Under the pieces are notes generated by a model. It did not search any database. It saw nothing but the letters and a program-made list of their open reading frames with translations, and was not told the DNA's origin. Positions 55,241-63,975 of a DNA stretch of 64,000 nt are shown here, in pieces. Source of the stretch: Symbiodinium natans (Eukaryota; Sar; Dinophyceae; Suessiales; Symbiodiniaceae); NCBI GenBank assembly GCA_905221605.1, contig CAJNDS010002368.1:455001-519000 (forward strand), written 5' to 3'. Position 1 is the first letter of the stretch. Each line of letters starts with the position of its first letter. A program made the translations under genes and the position numbers.

Positions 55241-55798
55241 CTCAGGCCAAGCAGCAAGCCCTGGCGGTGGCCAGGAGGGATCTCCTCCCCAATGAAACGC
55301 AATGTTCATGGATGGTTTCTTGCCTCTGTGACCACATCTGGGGAACTAACAACTCCCCGGCAAAACGCCACCCGCTCGATGTGGAGCTATTTCCACTCTG
55401 CTTTTCCTGCTCCACGAGCTGTTTGGTAGTCTCTAAACCCTAAACCTGAAACCCGAAACCCTAAAACCTGAACCCTGAACCTTGAATCCCTGAACCCCTG
55501 AACCCTTGAACCCCTGAACCCCTGAACCCCTGAACCTCTGAACCTCTGAACCCCTGAACCCCTGAACGGCTTCCTGCGACCCCATCTGACTACAGTTTGA
55601 TGGGTTCAGGGTTTAGTGTAGGTATTACAGGTGGGTAAGCCTCAAGTTCTCCAGGAGGGCTCAAGTTTTTAGGCGCCTAAACACTACGTGGGTTTTGTGC
55701 AGGGTTTTAGGTTTACCTGTTAAAGCCGAAACCATAAGACCCTGAACCCTAACCCTCTGGTTCAGGGGTTTAGGGGTGTAGGGCTGTTACTTCTCAAC

Positions 55799-55856
55799 CC
55801 GGTCGCAGCCCCGTATCCGCCGCCATAAGCACCGCCGCCACAGCCACCGTAGCCAC
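55799..55856 (-). CDS. Candidate exon, glycine/tyrosine-rich repeat protein (next exon)
   Basis: Acceptor AATCTTTCAG|; reads GGYGGCGGGAYGGGYGAAT; donor CGG|GTTGAG with two bases over. The third base comes from 55,240, again keeping Gly and the frame. Confidence 0.55.
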
Positions 55857-56778
55857 CTGAAAGATTGCTGGTTCAGGGTTTAGGGTTTAGGGTTTAGGGT
55901 TTCGGGTTTGCTGTATTTTGGCGCAAAGCTGTGATGGTTGGGATGCAGACTAGGCTCGAAAGCTTCGTGACATGCAAGACCAGCCATGCCCCCGTTACGA
56001 GGGCCGTCAACACTTTAAGCCCACCCCCTGCCGTCTCAGGCAGCAAAACCATCCTAACAACCCTAAACCCCAAACCCTAAATCCTACACCCTATAAACCC
56101 TTGAAGATTACCCTAAAACCATGGGTTTGGGGTAATGACTTCAATAAGGCTAGCAGCGCCGGTCGCGCGAGGAGAACGCGCTGGGTCGGCTGCGGGGGGG
56201 GGGAAGGGGGGGGGACTCGAGTCTACGGCAGTTGTTTCGGGTTTGGCTTTGAGGGGCTCACGGATAGATACAAGTAGGGATACGATTTCCCTCGTAGACA
56301 GATATAAGCCTCCTCCTCCAAGTAGGCTCTTTTCAGGGGCGAGGGTTACGTACCCTAAACCCTAAACCCTAAACCCTAGACCCTAAACCTAAACACTAAA
56401 CCCTAACAGGCTTCGGCTCTCCAGCGTGCAACGTTCCACCCTGCAACCCGATTCCCCAAATCCTGCATGTCTCCGAGCCCTGAGCCCCGTATCCTAAGCC
56501 GCCAATCCTGCTCCCTAAGCCCTAGGCCCCAAGGCCCTAAACAACGCTTCAAGCGTTCAAAGGCAAGCCTGCAAACCCTATAAACCCTGTGAAGCCCTAA
56601 GCCCTAAAACCCTAAAACCCTAAAAGCCTAAAAGCCTAAAACCCTAAAACCCTAAAACCCTAAAACCCTAAAACCCTAAAACCCTAAAACCCTAAAACCC
56701 TAAAACCCTAAAACCCTAAAACCCTAAAACCCTAAAACCCTAAAACCCTCAGAAAAAGAGCGGCCCCGAGGTTAGTAC

Positions 56779-56844
56779 CATAGGCACCGCAGCCGCCGCC
56801 GTAGCCGGCGCCGGCACCGGCGCCCCCGTAGCCGCCGTAGCCAC
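56779..56844 (-). CDS. Candidate exon, glycine/tyrosine-rich repeat protein
   Basis: Acceptor AGCTCCGCAG|; reads GGYGGYGGAGAGAGYGGGCG plus AY; donor ATG|GTACTAAC. Ends one base over, and the next Gly/Tyr exon (55,856) starts with two, so G+GT gives Gly. Resembles glycine-rich RNA-binding or structural proteins in composition only. Confidence 0.55.
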
Positions 56845-57834
56845 CTGCGGAGCTTTGGGGGGTTTAGTGTGGTTGAGGGTGGCTTAGGGTGGTTTAGGGT
56901 GATTTCGGGTGGTTTAGGGTGGTTTGGGGTGGTTTAGAATGGTTTAGGGTGGTTCAAGGTAGTTTAGGGTGGTTTGGGGTTTCAGGGTTTAGGCTTTCAG
57001 GTTCAGGGTTTAGGGTTTCAGGGTTTAGGCTGTCAAGTTTAGGGTAAGGGTTTAAGGTTTTAGGGTCCAGGGGTTTAGGGGTGCAGGTTTCTTGAGGGTT
57101 TGGAGGTTTCGGGCTTTGTAGCGTCAGGGTTGAAAGGGTTCATGGTCTTGGCTATGTAACCCATTTAAGAGTACTAGGCATAGGATGTAGCTTATGGCTG
57201 TTTGGGGCTATAGGCTCTTAGAGTGTGTATGGTATGGTGTTTGCAAGGCCGTCTAAGGACACATAACAGAGCATGCAGGGAAGGGTTTACAAGGCGTTGT
57301 TTCTTAAAGTTCTGTAAGGTTTGAAAGCGTAGGGGCTGAAGGTGTTTCGGGGTTTCCGGTTTAGGCTTGGGTGTCTTACTGCAGGGTGGGATCTAGGGTG
57401 GGTCGGGTAGAAGGTCATAGGATTCAGGGGCTTTCGGATTGAAGGTTTCAGGTGTAGTTTGTGGTCCTTAAGATGTGGTCGCGCGCATGCACTTCCACCA
57501 GGGCGGTGAATGTTCCTAGATTTCAGACGAGAACAGCTCTGCATTTGTTCCTGAACCCTAAACCCCAAGCCCTAAACCCTAAACCCTGAGCCCTAAACCC
57601 TGAACCCTAAGCCCTCACCTTAGGAGTTCAGGGATCCCTTCGTTTATATGAAGTCAGCTCGCAATGAGCACACATTGAAACCCTGCAATAGAAGCCCTTA
57701 CCCTTATCGCAAGACTCCAAGGGGTTTAGGGTTTAGGGTTGAGGGTTTAGGGTTTAGGGTTAAGGGTTTAGGGCAATTCCTATCAACACTTTGGGCTTGT
57801 AGGGTTTAGAGTTTAGGGCTTGCGGGCCCCTTTT

Positions 57835-57933
57835 CTAGACAAACTCTCGGAGCCGCTGCGCCTGAAGCCTTTGACCCGTAGTCTGGATGCCTCTCTCGTC
57901 GAGTGGAATGTCGAGGTCGGCGAACCGGTACTG
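57835..57933 (-). CDS. Candidate 3' exon ending in TAG
   Basis: After a family-3 element (acceptor AAGAAG|). Phase 0 reads QYRFADLDIPLDERGIQTTG...LREFV and stops at TAG. The phase expected from the preceding exon instead favours an acceptor three bases later and a different open frame. The reading frame is unresolved. Confidence 0.4.
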   Translation of the reverse strand, partial: QYRFADLDIPLDERGIQTTGQRLQAQRLREFV

Positions 57934-58080
57934 CTTCTTATACTAACAGTCCTTAATAGTGATTATAATAGGGGGCACTATAATCCCTATAGGGATGATA
58001 ATAGGGGGTACTATATTACTATAATCCCTAGCATCAGGGGGAACATCCCAGCGGTTCAGGGTGTCCTATAGGTAGCCAAC

Positions 58081-58162
58081 CTTGCTTGTAGGGTCCAGTA
58101 CTGCCCGTTGTCGTTGTCAAAGCCATGTCGTCCGCCAAAGAGCCGGACTGGAATACCCCATA
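58081..58162 (-). CDS. Candidate exon downstream of an introner-like intron
   Basis: Continues the frame of 58,281-58,390 after removal of the family-1 element: WGIPVRLFGGRHGFDNDN then GQYWTLQ. Likely donor AAGCAAG|GTTGGC. No family recognised. Confidence 0.5.
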
Positions 58163-58287
58163 CTTGGAGGTTCATGGTACTTATTGACCAATTATAGCTG
58201 CACTTATAACCCACTTGTAAGCCCCGTAAGTAATATGGCTATAAGTACAGTGTTAAGTACAGTTATCAAGTACCATGAACCTCCAAG
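58163..58287 (-). mobile_element. Family-1 palindromic element forming a 118-bp intron
   Basis: Runs CTTGGAGGTTCATGG...CCATGAACCTCCAAG between TA dinucleotides (58,161-58,162 and 58,288-58,289). On the minus strand GT (58,280-58,279) and AG (58,164-58,163) lie inside the termini. Splicing 58,163-58,280 keeps the frame of both neighbours. Confidence 0.6.
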
Positions 58288-58390
58288 TATCCCATCTGGG
58301 CCGCGAACATCCTTCGCCCACAACATGGGAGGCAGTCGAGATCTGCGACGCCATAGCACCAGCGCCTTCGACCAGCCATCGTCCCTCGGC
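58281..58390 (-). CDS. Candidate exon upstream of an introner-like intron
   Basis: Entered at CTGAAG|G. Reads PRDDGWSKALVLWRRRSR and ends DVRGPDGILG, one base over. The donor GTTCATGG belongs to the 118-bp family-1 intron (58,163-58,280). Splicing joins G to TA, giving Val and an unbroken frame. Confidence 0.5.
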
Positions 58391-58629
58391 CTTCAGCCCC
58401 AAACCCTGTGATGACTAAACATCCTAAAAGAGGCCAAAAAACCCCAGAATCCCCCCCCCCAAAACCCTAAAAACCCAAGAGCCCCCGCCCCGCCCCCCCC
58501 CCCCCAAAAAAAAAAAAAAAGGAAACCCAAAACCCAAAAAAAGTCCACAAACAAATCCCCCAAAAGAAAAATACTAATCACAATTAAGATAAACAAAAAG
58601 TAATATAAAAAACCTAAACAAAAACCAAC

Positions 58630-58696
58630 CAGTTGGGGCTCTCTGGGAGCGAGCTCGGGCCCCGGCCATAGGCGCCCTTCATGCCGCCACCGGCGC
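58630..58696 (-). CDS. Candidate exon, glycine-rich
   Basis: Acceptor CTTCACCTCCCAG|, reads AGGGMKGAYGRGPSSLPESPN, donor CTG|GTTGG. Its last two bases (TG) plus the first base of the next candidate exon (58,390) give Trp, so the phase is kept. Confidence 0.5.
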
Positions 58697-58800
58697 CTGG
58701 GAGGTGAAGCTTATGGCTTATGGGGGATTTAGGGTTTAGGGTTTAGGGTTTAGGGATTTGTGGGAGTTGAGGGGGGCGGGGGGGGGGGGGGGGTTTTGGG

Positions 58801-58975
58801 GGGGGGAGTGGGGGGTTGGATTTGGGTTTTTGGGTTTTTGGGTTTTTGGGTTTTTGGGTTTTTGGGGTTTTGGGGTTTTGGGGTTTTGGGGTTTTGGGGT
58901 TTTGGGGTTTTGGGGTTTTGGGGTTTTGGGGTTTTAGGGTTTTAGGGTTTTAGGGCTTTAGGGTTTTAGGGTTTA
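58801..58975. repeat. (GGGTTTTT)n, (GGGGTTTT)n and (GGGTTTTA)n array
   Basis: Three octamer types in succession. GGGGTTTT is the hypotrich-ciliate telomere unit by sequence. Peptides such as GFLGFWVFGF come from this array and are not genes. Confidence 0.9.
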
Positions 58976-59563
58976 GGTTCTAGGGGTTTAGGGTTTAGAG
59001 GGGGTTAAAGGGGTTTAGGGTGTACGGCGGTTTACGGTTTTTTCGAGGGCTTTCGGAGGTTGGGGTTGGAGGCTTTAAAGGGGCTTGGGGCTAGGATGTG
59101 TTGCGTTGAGGGTCTAGGGGGTTTAGGGCCTGAGGGGCCTTGGGGATTTGGAACTTCAACTTTTCAAGGGATTAAGGCCGTTAGGGTTTAGGGTTTAGGG
59201 TTTAGGGTTCAGGGTTCAGGGTTTAGAGTTTAGGGTTTAGGGTTTAGGGTTTAGGATTTAGGGCTTGGGGTTTAGGACTTTTGGTTTAAGGACTTTGAGG
59301 GATTAAGGGGCTTGTAGAGAAGTGAAGGGTTGCCTAACTTCAGGGGTTTAGGGTTTAGGGTTTAGGGTCTAGGGTCTAGGGTTTAGGGTTTAGGGTTTAG
59401 GGTTTAGGGTTTAGGGCTAAACCCACCATGAAAACCACAGACCATTGAACCACAGGCGGGGGAAGGGGGAGACCCTACGCCCAAACCTTAAACCCCAAGA
59501 CGCTCATAGAGGGCTTGGGGTTTTTAGGGCTTTACTTGAGGGGTGCAGGCTTTAGGATTCTTA

Positions 59564-59672
59564 CCAGGAGGTTCATGGGTAGTTAAAAGCTGGGTAGCTG
59601 TGACTATAACTGGTCATAACATTTTTTAGGGTACTTGGAACCCAACTTTTTCACTACCCATGAACCTGCAAG
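59564..59672 (-). mobile_element. Family-1 element abutting a candidate exon
   Basis: Between TA dinucleotides; termini CCAGGAGGTTCATGGG and CCCATGAACCTGCAAG. It supplies the donor of the 59,666-59,765 exon. Confidence 0.5.
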
Positions 59673-59765
59673 TAGGAGGGCATCTTGGGCTTGAAGGCTT
59701 CGTGGTCCAGAAGGAATTTTGGAAGCGGGCGCTGAAGGGTCTGGGCTCTGGGCCGGACCCCAATG
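59666..59765 (-). CDS. Candidate exon, 100 bp, abutting a family-1 intron element
   Basis: Acceptor TTTCTCAG| on entry; a 33-codon open frame including QRPLPKFLLDHEAFKPKM; donor TTGCAG|GTTCATGG supplied by the family-1 element that begins here. Function unknown. Confidence 0.45.
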
Positions 59766-60272
59766 CTGAGAAACGGTTAGGGTTTAGGGTACTCTGTCTG
59801 TGCTGTTTTGCTATAAGGCTCTGCAACTTTGCAGGTCGTGACCCCTGAAAAATAGCATCTACCCTAAACCCTGAACCCTCAACCCTACTACCCTCCGACC
59901 TCAAGAATTAGACCGAACGGCCCATCATAGACCCCACGGTCTGTTGAAGCCCCAGAGCCTGCCCTAAACACGACCCCGCCCCCATCCCCGCTCCCGCCCC
60001 AAACCCTAAACTGACAAACTCTAAGCCCTAAACTCCAAGCCCTGGCACCCTGAAGCCCTAAAAGCCCTTAAGCCCCTGAACAACCCCTACTAGCCCTGAA
60101 CGCCCTAAGCGCCCTAAACACCCCCATGAAACCCTAAAACCCTAAAACCCTAAAACCCTAAAACCCTAAAACCCTAAAGCCCGAAAACCCGAAAACCCGA
60201 AAACCCCTACAACCCTAAACCCTAAGAGCCCTAAACACCCTAGAGCCTTGAAAGCCCCAAAGCCCTACTCAC

Positions 60273-60302
60273 CCTGCGTCGCACCACCGAGCGGGGTATA
60301 CC
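60273..60302 (-). CDS. Candidate host exon at the virus junction
   Basis: On the minus strand 30 bp read YTPLGGATQ and end at a strong donor (AGG|GTGAGT, GT at 60,272-60,271). The upstream side runs straight into the AT-rich element. Either an exon was cut by the insertion or the sequence match is accidental. It is the last GC-rich sequence before the element. Confidence 0.25.
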
Positions 60303-60303
60303 T

Positions 60304-60735
60304 TTATTATCAAAAAATTAGTAAAAAAGTTTTTCACCTTGTCCATTTTTTGATTTCGCCCGAATTATTTTATTTTTCAATAAGTGTAATCAAATTATTT
60401 TTCACTAAATTATTTTAATATTTTGCCCTAAATATTTTTTCAATAAGTATCAACAAAAAATCCCACGCGAGAATATTATTTTTTGAATAAGTGTAATAAA
60501 AAAATATTTTGCCCTGAATATTTTAATATTTTGCCCTAAATATTTTTGAATAAACTGAATAAAATTATTTTGGCGAGAAATATTAACTTTTTCTGTATAT
60601 ATATCAAGAAATTTTGCAAAAAATAATTTTATAATTTTGAACTATTAATCTTATTGAATTTTGTAAATATAAATTTATTATTTTATAATTATAAATATTG
60701 TCATCTTATTTAAAATATTATTTTGCCGTGAAATT
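60304..60735. other. Non-coding AT-rich end of the virus-like element with repeated motifs
   Basis: No gene seen. Two motifs recur: AATAAGTGTAAT-like (60,378; 60,441; 60,485; a weaker one at 60,548) and TTTTGCCCTAAATATTT-like (60,421; 60,507; 60,529). They alternate and may be element-terminal repeats, a termination/promoter signal or part of a terminal inverted repeat. The other end of the element is not available for comparison. Confidence 0.55.
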
Positions 60736-61179
60736 TTATGGTAATTTTTTAATATATCTGTATATTTCTACATTTGATTTATCTCGTTGAAATCCTAAAT
60801 ATTCCATTAGCTCATTTACTTTAAATGTTGTGATTTTATTATTAATTAAATTATTTTCTTCAATATATTTATTAAAATCTTCTTTAATTTCTCGGGGTTT
60901 AATTTTGTCATTTTTATTGTTTGTTGCAATATATGTAGAATTAATGAAATTTTTAAATACTGGATCCATATTTTTGAATTCTGTTGGGTTTTTTAATTCT
61001 TCGCTTGGTGTTTCGCTTTTTGTTTCTTCTTCTTTGTGTTCTGCTTTCATCATTGACATTTTTAATTTCCATTCATTTTTAATATTTTCATTAATATCTT
61101 CTTCTTCATCTTCTTCTTCATCTTCTTCATCGTCTTCATCTTCTTCATCATTTATATCGCCGTGAAATATTGCTTTCAT
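60736..61179 (-). CDS. 147-aa acidic protein with D5-C-terminus-like winged-helix domain
   Basis: Two parts. Residues 10-30 are almost pure D and E. Residues about 70-147 form a compact alpha/beta region with the spacing of the winged-helix tail of D5/P4-type primases: an F..FI....Y start, then K-I-K-x-x-E-I-K-x-x-F-x-x-Y-I-E-E-N, then F-K-V-N-E-L-M-E-Y-L-G-F. In viral D5 proteins this module sits at the end of the helicase; here it is a free-standing gene downstream of one. A role in DNA or origin binding with the helicase is inferred. ATG start, TAA stop, 22 bp after the 83-aa gene. The domain call rests on pattern only. Confidence 0.65.
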   Translation of the reverse strand: MKAIFHGDINDEEDEDDEEDEEEDEEEDINENIKNEWKLKMSMMKAEHKEEETKSETPSEELKNPTEFKNMDPVFKNFINSTYIATNNKNDKIKPREIKEDFNKYIEENNLINNKITTFKVNELMEYLGFQRDKSNVEIYRYIKKLP

Positions 61180-61201
61180 TCTATCGTCGTCATGTTCAAT
61201 A

Positions 61202-61453
61202 TTAAAAAAACTCTTCTAAATCATTAATAAGATTTTTTACATTCTCAATATCATAATTAATTTTATTAAATTCATCTTCAATTTCATTCATATGATTATC
61301 AATAATATTTTTATCATTTTCATTTAATGTATTATTATATTTTTCTAATAAATGTTTGTGTTGAGCTCTCTTTACTAATATATCCGCTAATTTCTCGCCG
61401 TTGCCTCTCAATAACTTATTTAATTCATCATAATATTTATTAACAATTTCCAT
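61202..61453 (-). CDS. 83-aa predicted coiled-coil protein of the virus-like element
   Basis: I do not recognise this protein. It is 83 residues from ATG to TAA, almost wholly helical, rich in N, E, K, D and L, with heptad-like spacing from about residue 35 to the end (LLEKYNNTLNEND, then EIEDEFNKINYDIENVKNL). No signal peptide, membrane segment or cysteine motif. It lies 392 bp downstream of the helicase and 22 bp upstream of the next gene, all on the minus strand, so the last two are probably transcribed together. Codon use is as AT-biased as its neighbours. It may be a small structural or replication-accessory protein; that is a guess. Confidence 0.7.
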   Translation of the reverse strand: MEIVNKYYDELNKLLRGNGEKLADILVKRAQHKHLLEKYNNTLNENDKNIIDNHMNEIEDEFNKINYDIENVKNLINDLEEFF

Positions 61454-61845
61454 TTTTATTACTAATATATGTTATTATTTCTTTAAGACCTTTTTAACAT
61501 AATAATATATTATCTGGCACAATGCCGGATAAATGCCGAACATTTTTGACCTAAAATGAATAAGTATAATATTTATGCCTAAAAACCGTAAAAATTTTGA
61601 TATTTTAAAAATATAATATTTTGAAATTAAATTTTGAAAAATAAATTTTCCTAAATTTTTGAAAAATTATCTGGTTTTATGACGAAATATTATGTTAATT
61701 CATTTTTCTCTAAATAATCTGGAAAAAATATGGTTTTTTTTTAAACTTCTGGCATAAGAATATGTATGTTATATTATTATATTATTACTCTTAAACAAAT
61801 TTATAATAATGTTGGTTTTATTATAAAAATGTTTATTTTATTTGT
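61454..61845. other. AT-rich intergenic spacer between helicase and 83-aa gene
   Basis: Non-coding in all frames. Holds a fifth copy of the AATAAGTATAAT motif (61,559-61,570) and a short imperfect direct repeat AATGCCGGAT / AATGCCGAAC near 61,520-61,541. It should contain the promoter of the two downstream minus-strand genes, but no consensus could be fixed. Confidence 0.5.
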
Positions 61846-63975
61846 TTATTTGTTGGTGGTTGTATCTGGTTTTTCTATGTTTAGTTTATATTTGTTGTTT
61901 AAATAATCTGTTAATTTATTTCTGTCAATATCAACTGTTCTCATACTACCATTTCTTTTACCATCTTCAATACCTGTATAACTCTTGATTTTAATACTAA
62001 ACATTTTCTTACTTAATGTTGATTTTTCATACTTATCTTTTACAATAAAGTTATTATAGTTATTAAACATATTATCAATTGTTTTATAAATTACATTATC
62101 ATCCCAATGAATATCATTTAAATAATCTTCTAAAAATAATGCCATAACTGGCGTATTGGTTTCTAACATATGTTCGTATGATATACTAACTGGTCTCTCT
62201 TTATCAAAATTAAAATTACTTATATCTAAATTTTTAAAATAGTTATAGAATGCTTTGGTGTATATGTTATTAGTATATTCATCATATAATTTTGAAAAGA
62301 ACTCTTTGTTTCTTGTGTATTCTTCTCCTGCTTCATATAATACAAATCTTCTATCGCCATAAGATACTTTTACTGGATTATCATTATTTGTTAAAAAAAT
62401 ATAATGTGTGGCATCATTAATACCTTCTAATTTCTTTTCATATTTACCATTAATCGTAACTTTCTTTCGTGTAATAGCACTTTTAATATTTTCATCTTTA
62501 CTAAACGTATCTTTGCCAGATGTTTCATCAACAAGACAAATTAATTTATTTTTGCATCCATCGTTAAAATTACCAAAGAAATTATCATTATTTTGACTTT
62601 TATTTACATAATCCTCACCTATTATATTTTCCAAAAAGTCAGTAAATGCATCTTTACCGCACCCTTGACGCCCTTTAATAATTAATGCTGTTTCTGTTTT
62701 CTTTAATGGGTGCTGTATAATATTAGCGATCCAGTTCATTAAATATTTAAATCTGATTTCATCATTACAACAAATATTATTTTTAGTATGAAACCATATA
62801 TTACTATTTTCTATATCTGTTTTAATAATATTTACCTTTTCTGCCTTGTATCCTTTAAACATATTAAATATATACGGTGGCGTTTCTGTTGCTGGTAGGA
62901 AGTTAAATTTTTCATAAGTTTTAATATTTTCATCTTTTAACCATTCTTTAACAAAATTGACTTTCTTAATTTCTGTTTCGCCAGTTTTCTTATTAGTTTC
63001 CTTCCTTTGAAAAAACATATTTTCATACACATTCAAAAAATCTTCTTTACCTCTAATAACTGTATCGTCTAATCGTTTATTAAGTTCAACAAAACAATAA
63101 GGCGATCTTAATTTAAAATTAAGAACTTCAAACTCATCTTTTACTTCTTCATACGTTATTAATTTACTTTTTTTAATTTTTTGCAACTCTTTATCGCCTA
63201 TCATTTCTGCAATCGCTTTATTACAAAATTCAATATTAAAACCAGTAGTATTAAAGATATGATTATTTAATTCATTTAAAATATTTGTAATTTCATTAGC
63301 ATTTATATTATTCGGGATTTTAATACCGTCATATTCATAAATAAAATCGTAAATGTTATTTTCGTAATCATATTTATCTTTGCCTAAAATATCAACTGTA
63401 ATAATATTTTTATTAATTAAAAATTCAATGGCATGCTCTAATAAAATTCTTTCAACAGTATAATAATACATTGATGCCGTAGATGTGTTAATATTTCTAA
63501 ATTCTTTGTCTTCCTCATTAGATTTCTTAATCAAACTATATTGAAAGTCATAATTATTATTGCTGATCACATCTCCAAGTGTTAGTAATTCTTTTTCAAA
63601 TGATTTAATAAATTCATCAACATCGTCATCAACATTTTCTATTTTATTCTGTTCTCTCCAACGTTTATATTTACCGCCATTAGTTAAACTATTGAAAAGC
63701 GTTTTTAATAATGCTTCATCACATCCTAACTCATTAGAAAAGTTTTTAAACAATTTACTTCTGTTTTTAACATATTCTTCTAATGTTTTAAATTGTGTTT
63801 TCTTTGCTCCTGTTAAATATTTTAATTTGTATTTCATTTCTTTTAATTCTTCATCTGTTGTATCTTCATCTGGCATATTTATTTCATTACTAAATATCGC
63901 TATGTGTTTATTTATATATTCGTCTATTTCATTTTTAAACTTTTTAACATGTTTAAACAAATAGTAGGAATGCAA
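61846..63975 (-). CDS. D5-type SF3 primase-helicase of a virus-like element (5' end broken or truncated)
   Basis: Replicative superfamily-3 helicase of the D5 / phage-P4 primase type. It is expected to form a hexameric ring that unwinds DNA at the element's replication fork. Seen over 709 codons: residues 357-380 hold the family's leader with an N-M-F-K-G-Y core; Walker A GRQGCGK at 435-441 with D at 442 where S/T is usual; Walker B KLICLVDE at 477-484; sensor-like motif C YIFLTNND at 525-532; arginine finger GDRRF at 540-544; a basic helical tail after 610. The frame opens at a TTG directly after an in-frame TAA (63,979-63,981). The first ATG is codon 34 (63,874-63,876), so the annotated start is doubtful. 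Another minus frame is open from the window edge (about 63,998) down to about 63,927, so a one-base change in the A run at 63,976-63,980 could have split a longer gene. An N-terminal primase domain, usual in D5 proteins, is not visible here. Stop TAA. Confidence 0.88.
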   Translation of the reverse strand: MHSYYLFKHVKKFKNEIDEYINKHIAIFSNEINMPDEDTTDEELKEMKYKLKYLTGAKKTQFKTLEEYVKNRSKLFKNFSNELGCDEALLKTLFNSLTNGGKYKRWREQNKIENVDDDVDEFIKSFEKELLTLGDVISNNNYDFQYSLIKKSNEEDKEFRNINTSTASMYYYTVERILLEHAIEFLINKNIITVDILGKDKYDYENNIYDFIYEYDGIKIPNNINANEITNILNELNNHIFNTTGFNIEFCNKAIAEMIGDKELQKIKKSKLITYEEVKDEFEVLNFKLRSPYCFVELNKRLDDTVIRGKEDFLNVYENMFFQRKETNKKTGETEIKKVNFVKEWLKDENIKTYEKFNFLPATETPPYIFNMFKGYKAEKVNIIKTDIENSNIWFHTKNNICCNDEIRFKYLMNWIANIIQHPLKKTETALIIKGRQGCGKDAFTDFLENIIGEDYVNKSQNNDNFFGNFNDGCKNKLICLVDETSGKDTFSKDENIKSAITRKKVTINGKYEKKLEGINDATHYIFLTNNDNPVKVSYGDRRFVLYEAGEEYTRNKEFFSKLYDEYTNNIYTKAFYNYFKNLDISNFNFDKERPVSISYEHMLETNTPVMALFLEDYLNDIHWDDNVIYKTIDNMFNNYNNFIVKDKYEKSTLSKKMFSIKIKSYTGIEDGKRNGSMRTVDIDRNKLTDYLNNKYKLNIEKPDTTTNK

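Noticed and set aside
58760-58945. 61-aa FGFLGFWGFGVLGF frame
   Set aside because: Pure translation of (GGGTTTTT)n and (GGGGTTTT)n.
1-60290. A true chromosome end
   Set aside because: Arrays are short, alternate in orientation and continue for 60 kb, so these are interstitial repeats rather than a terminal telomere.
60304-60735. tRNA or other RNA gene in the AT-rich spacer
   Set aside because: No cloverleaf or conserved box found; the repeats there are short direct motifs.
60830-61165. 111-aa + frame with poly-Ser, and other + frames at 62,408 and 63,560
   Set aside because: Antisense of the acidic viral protein and of the helicase; the minus frames carry the recognised motifs.
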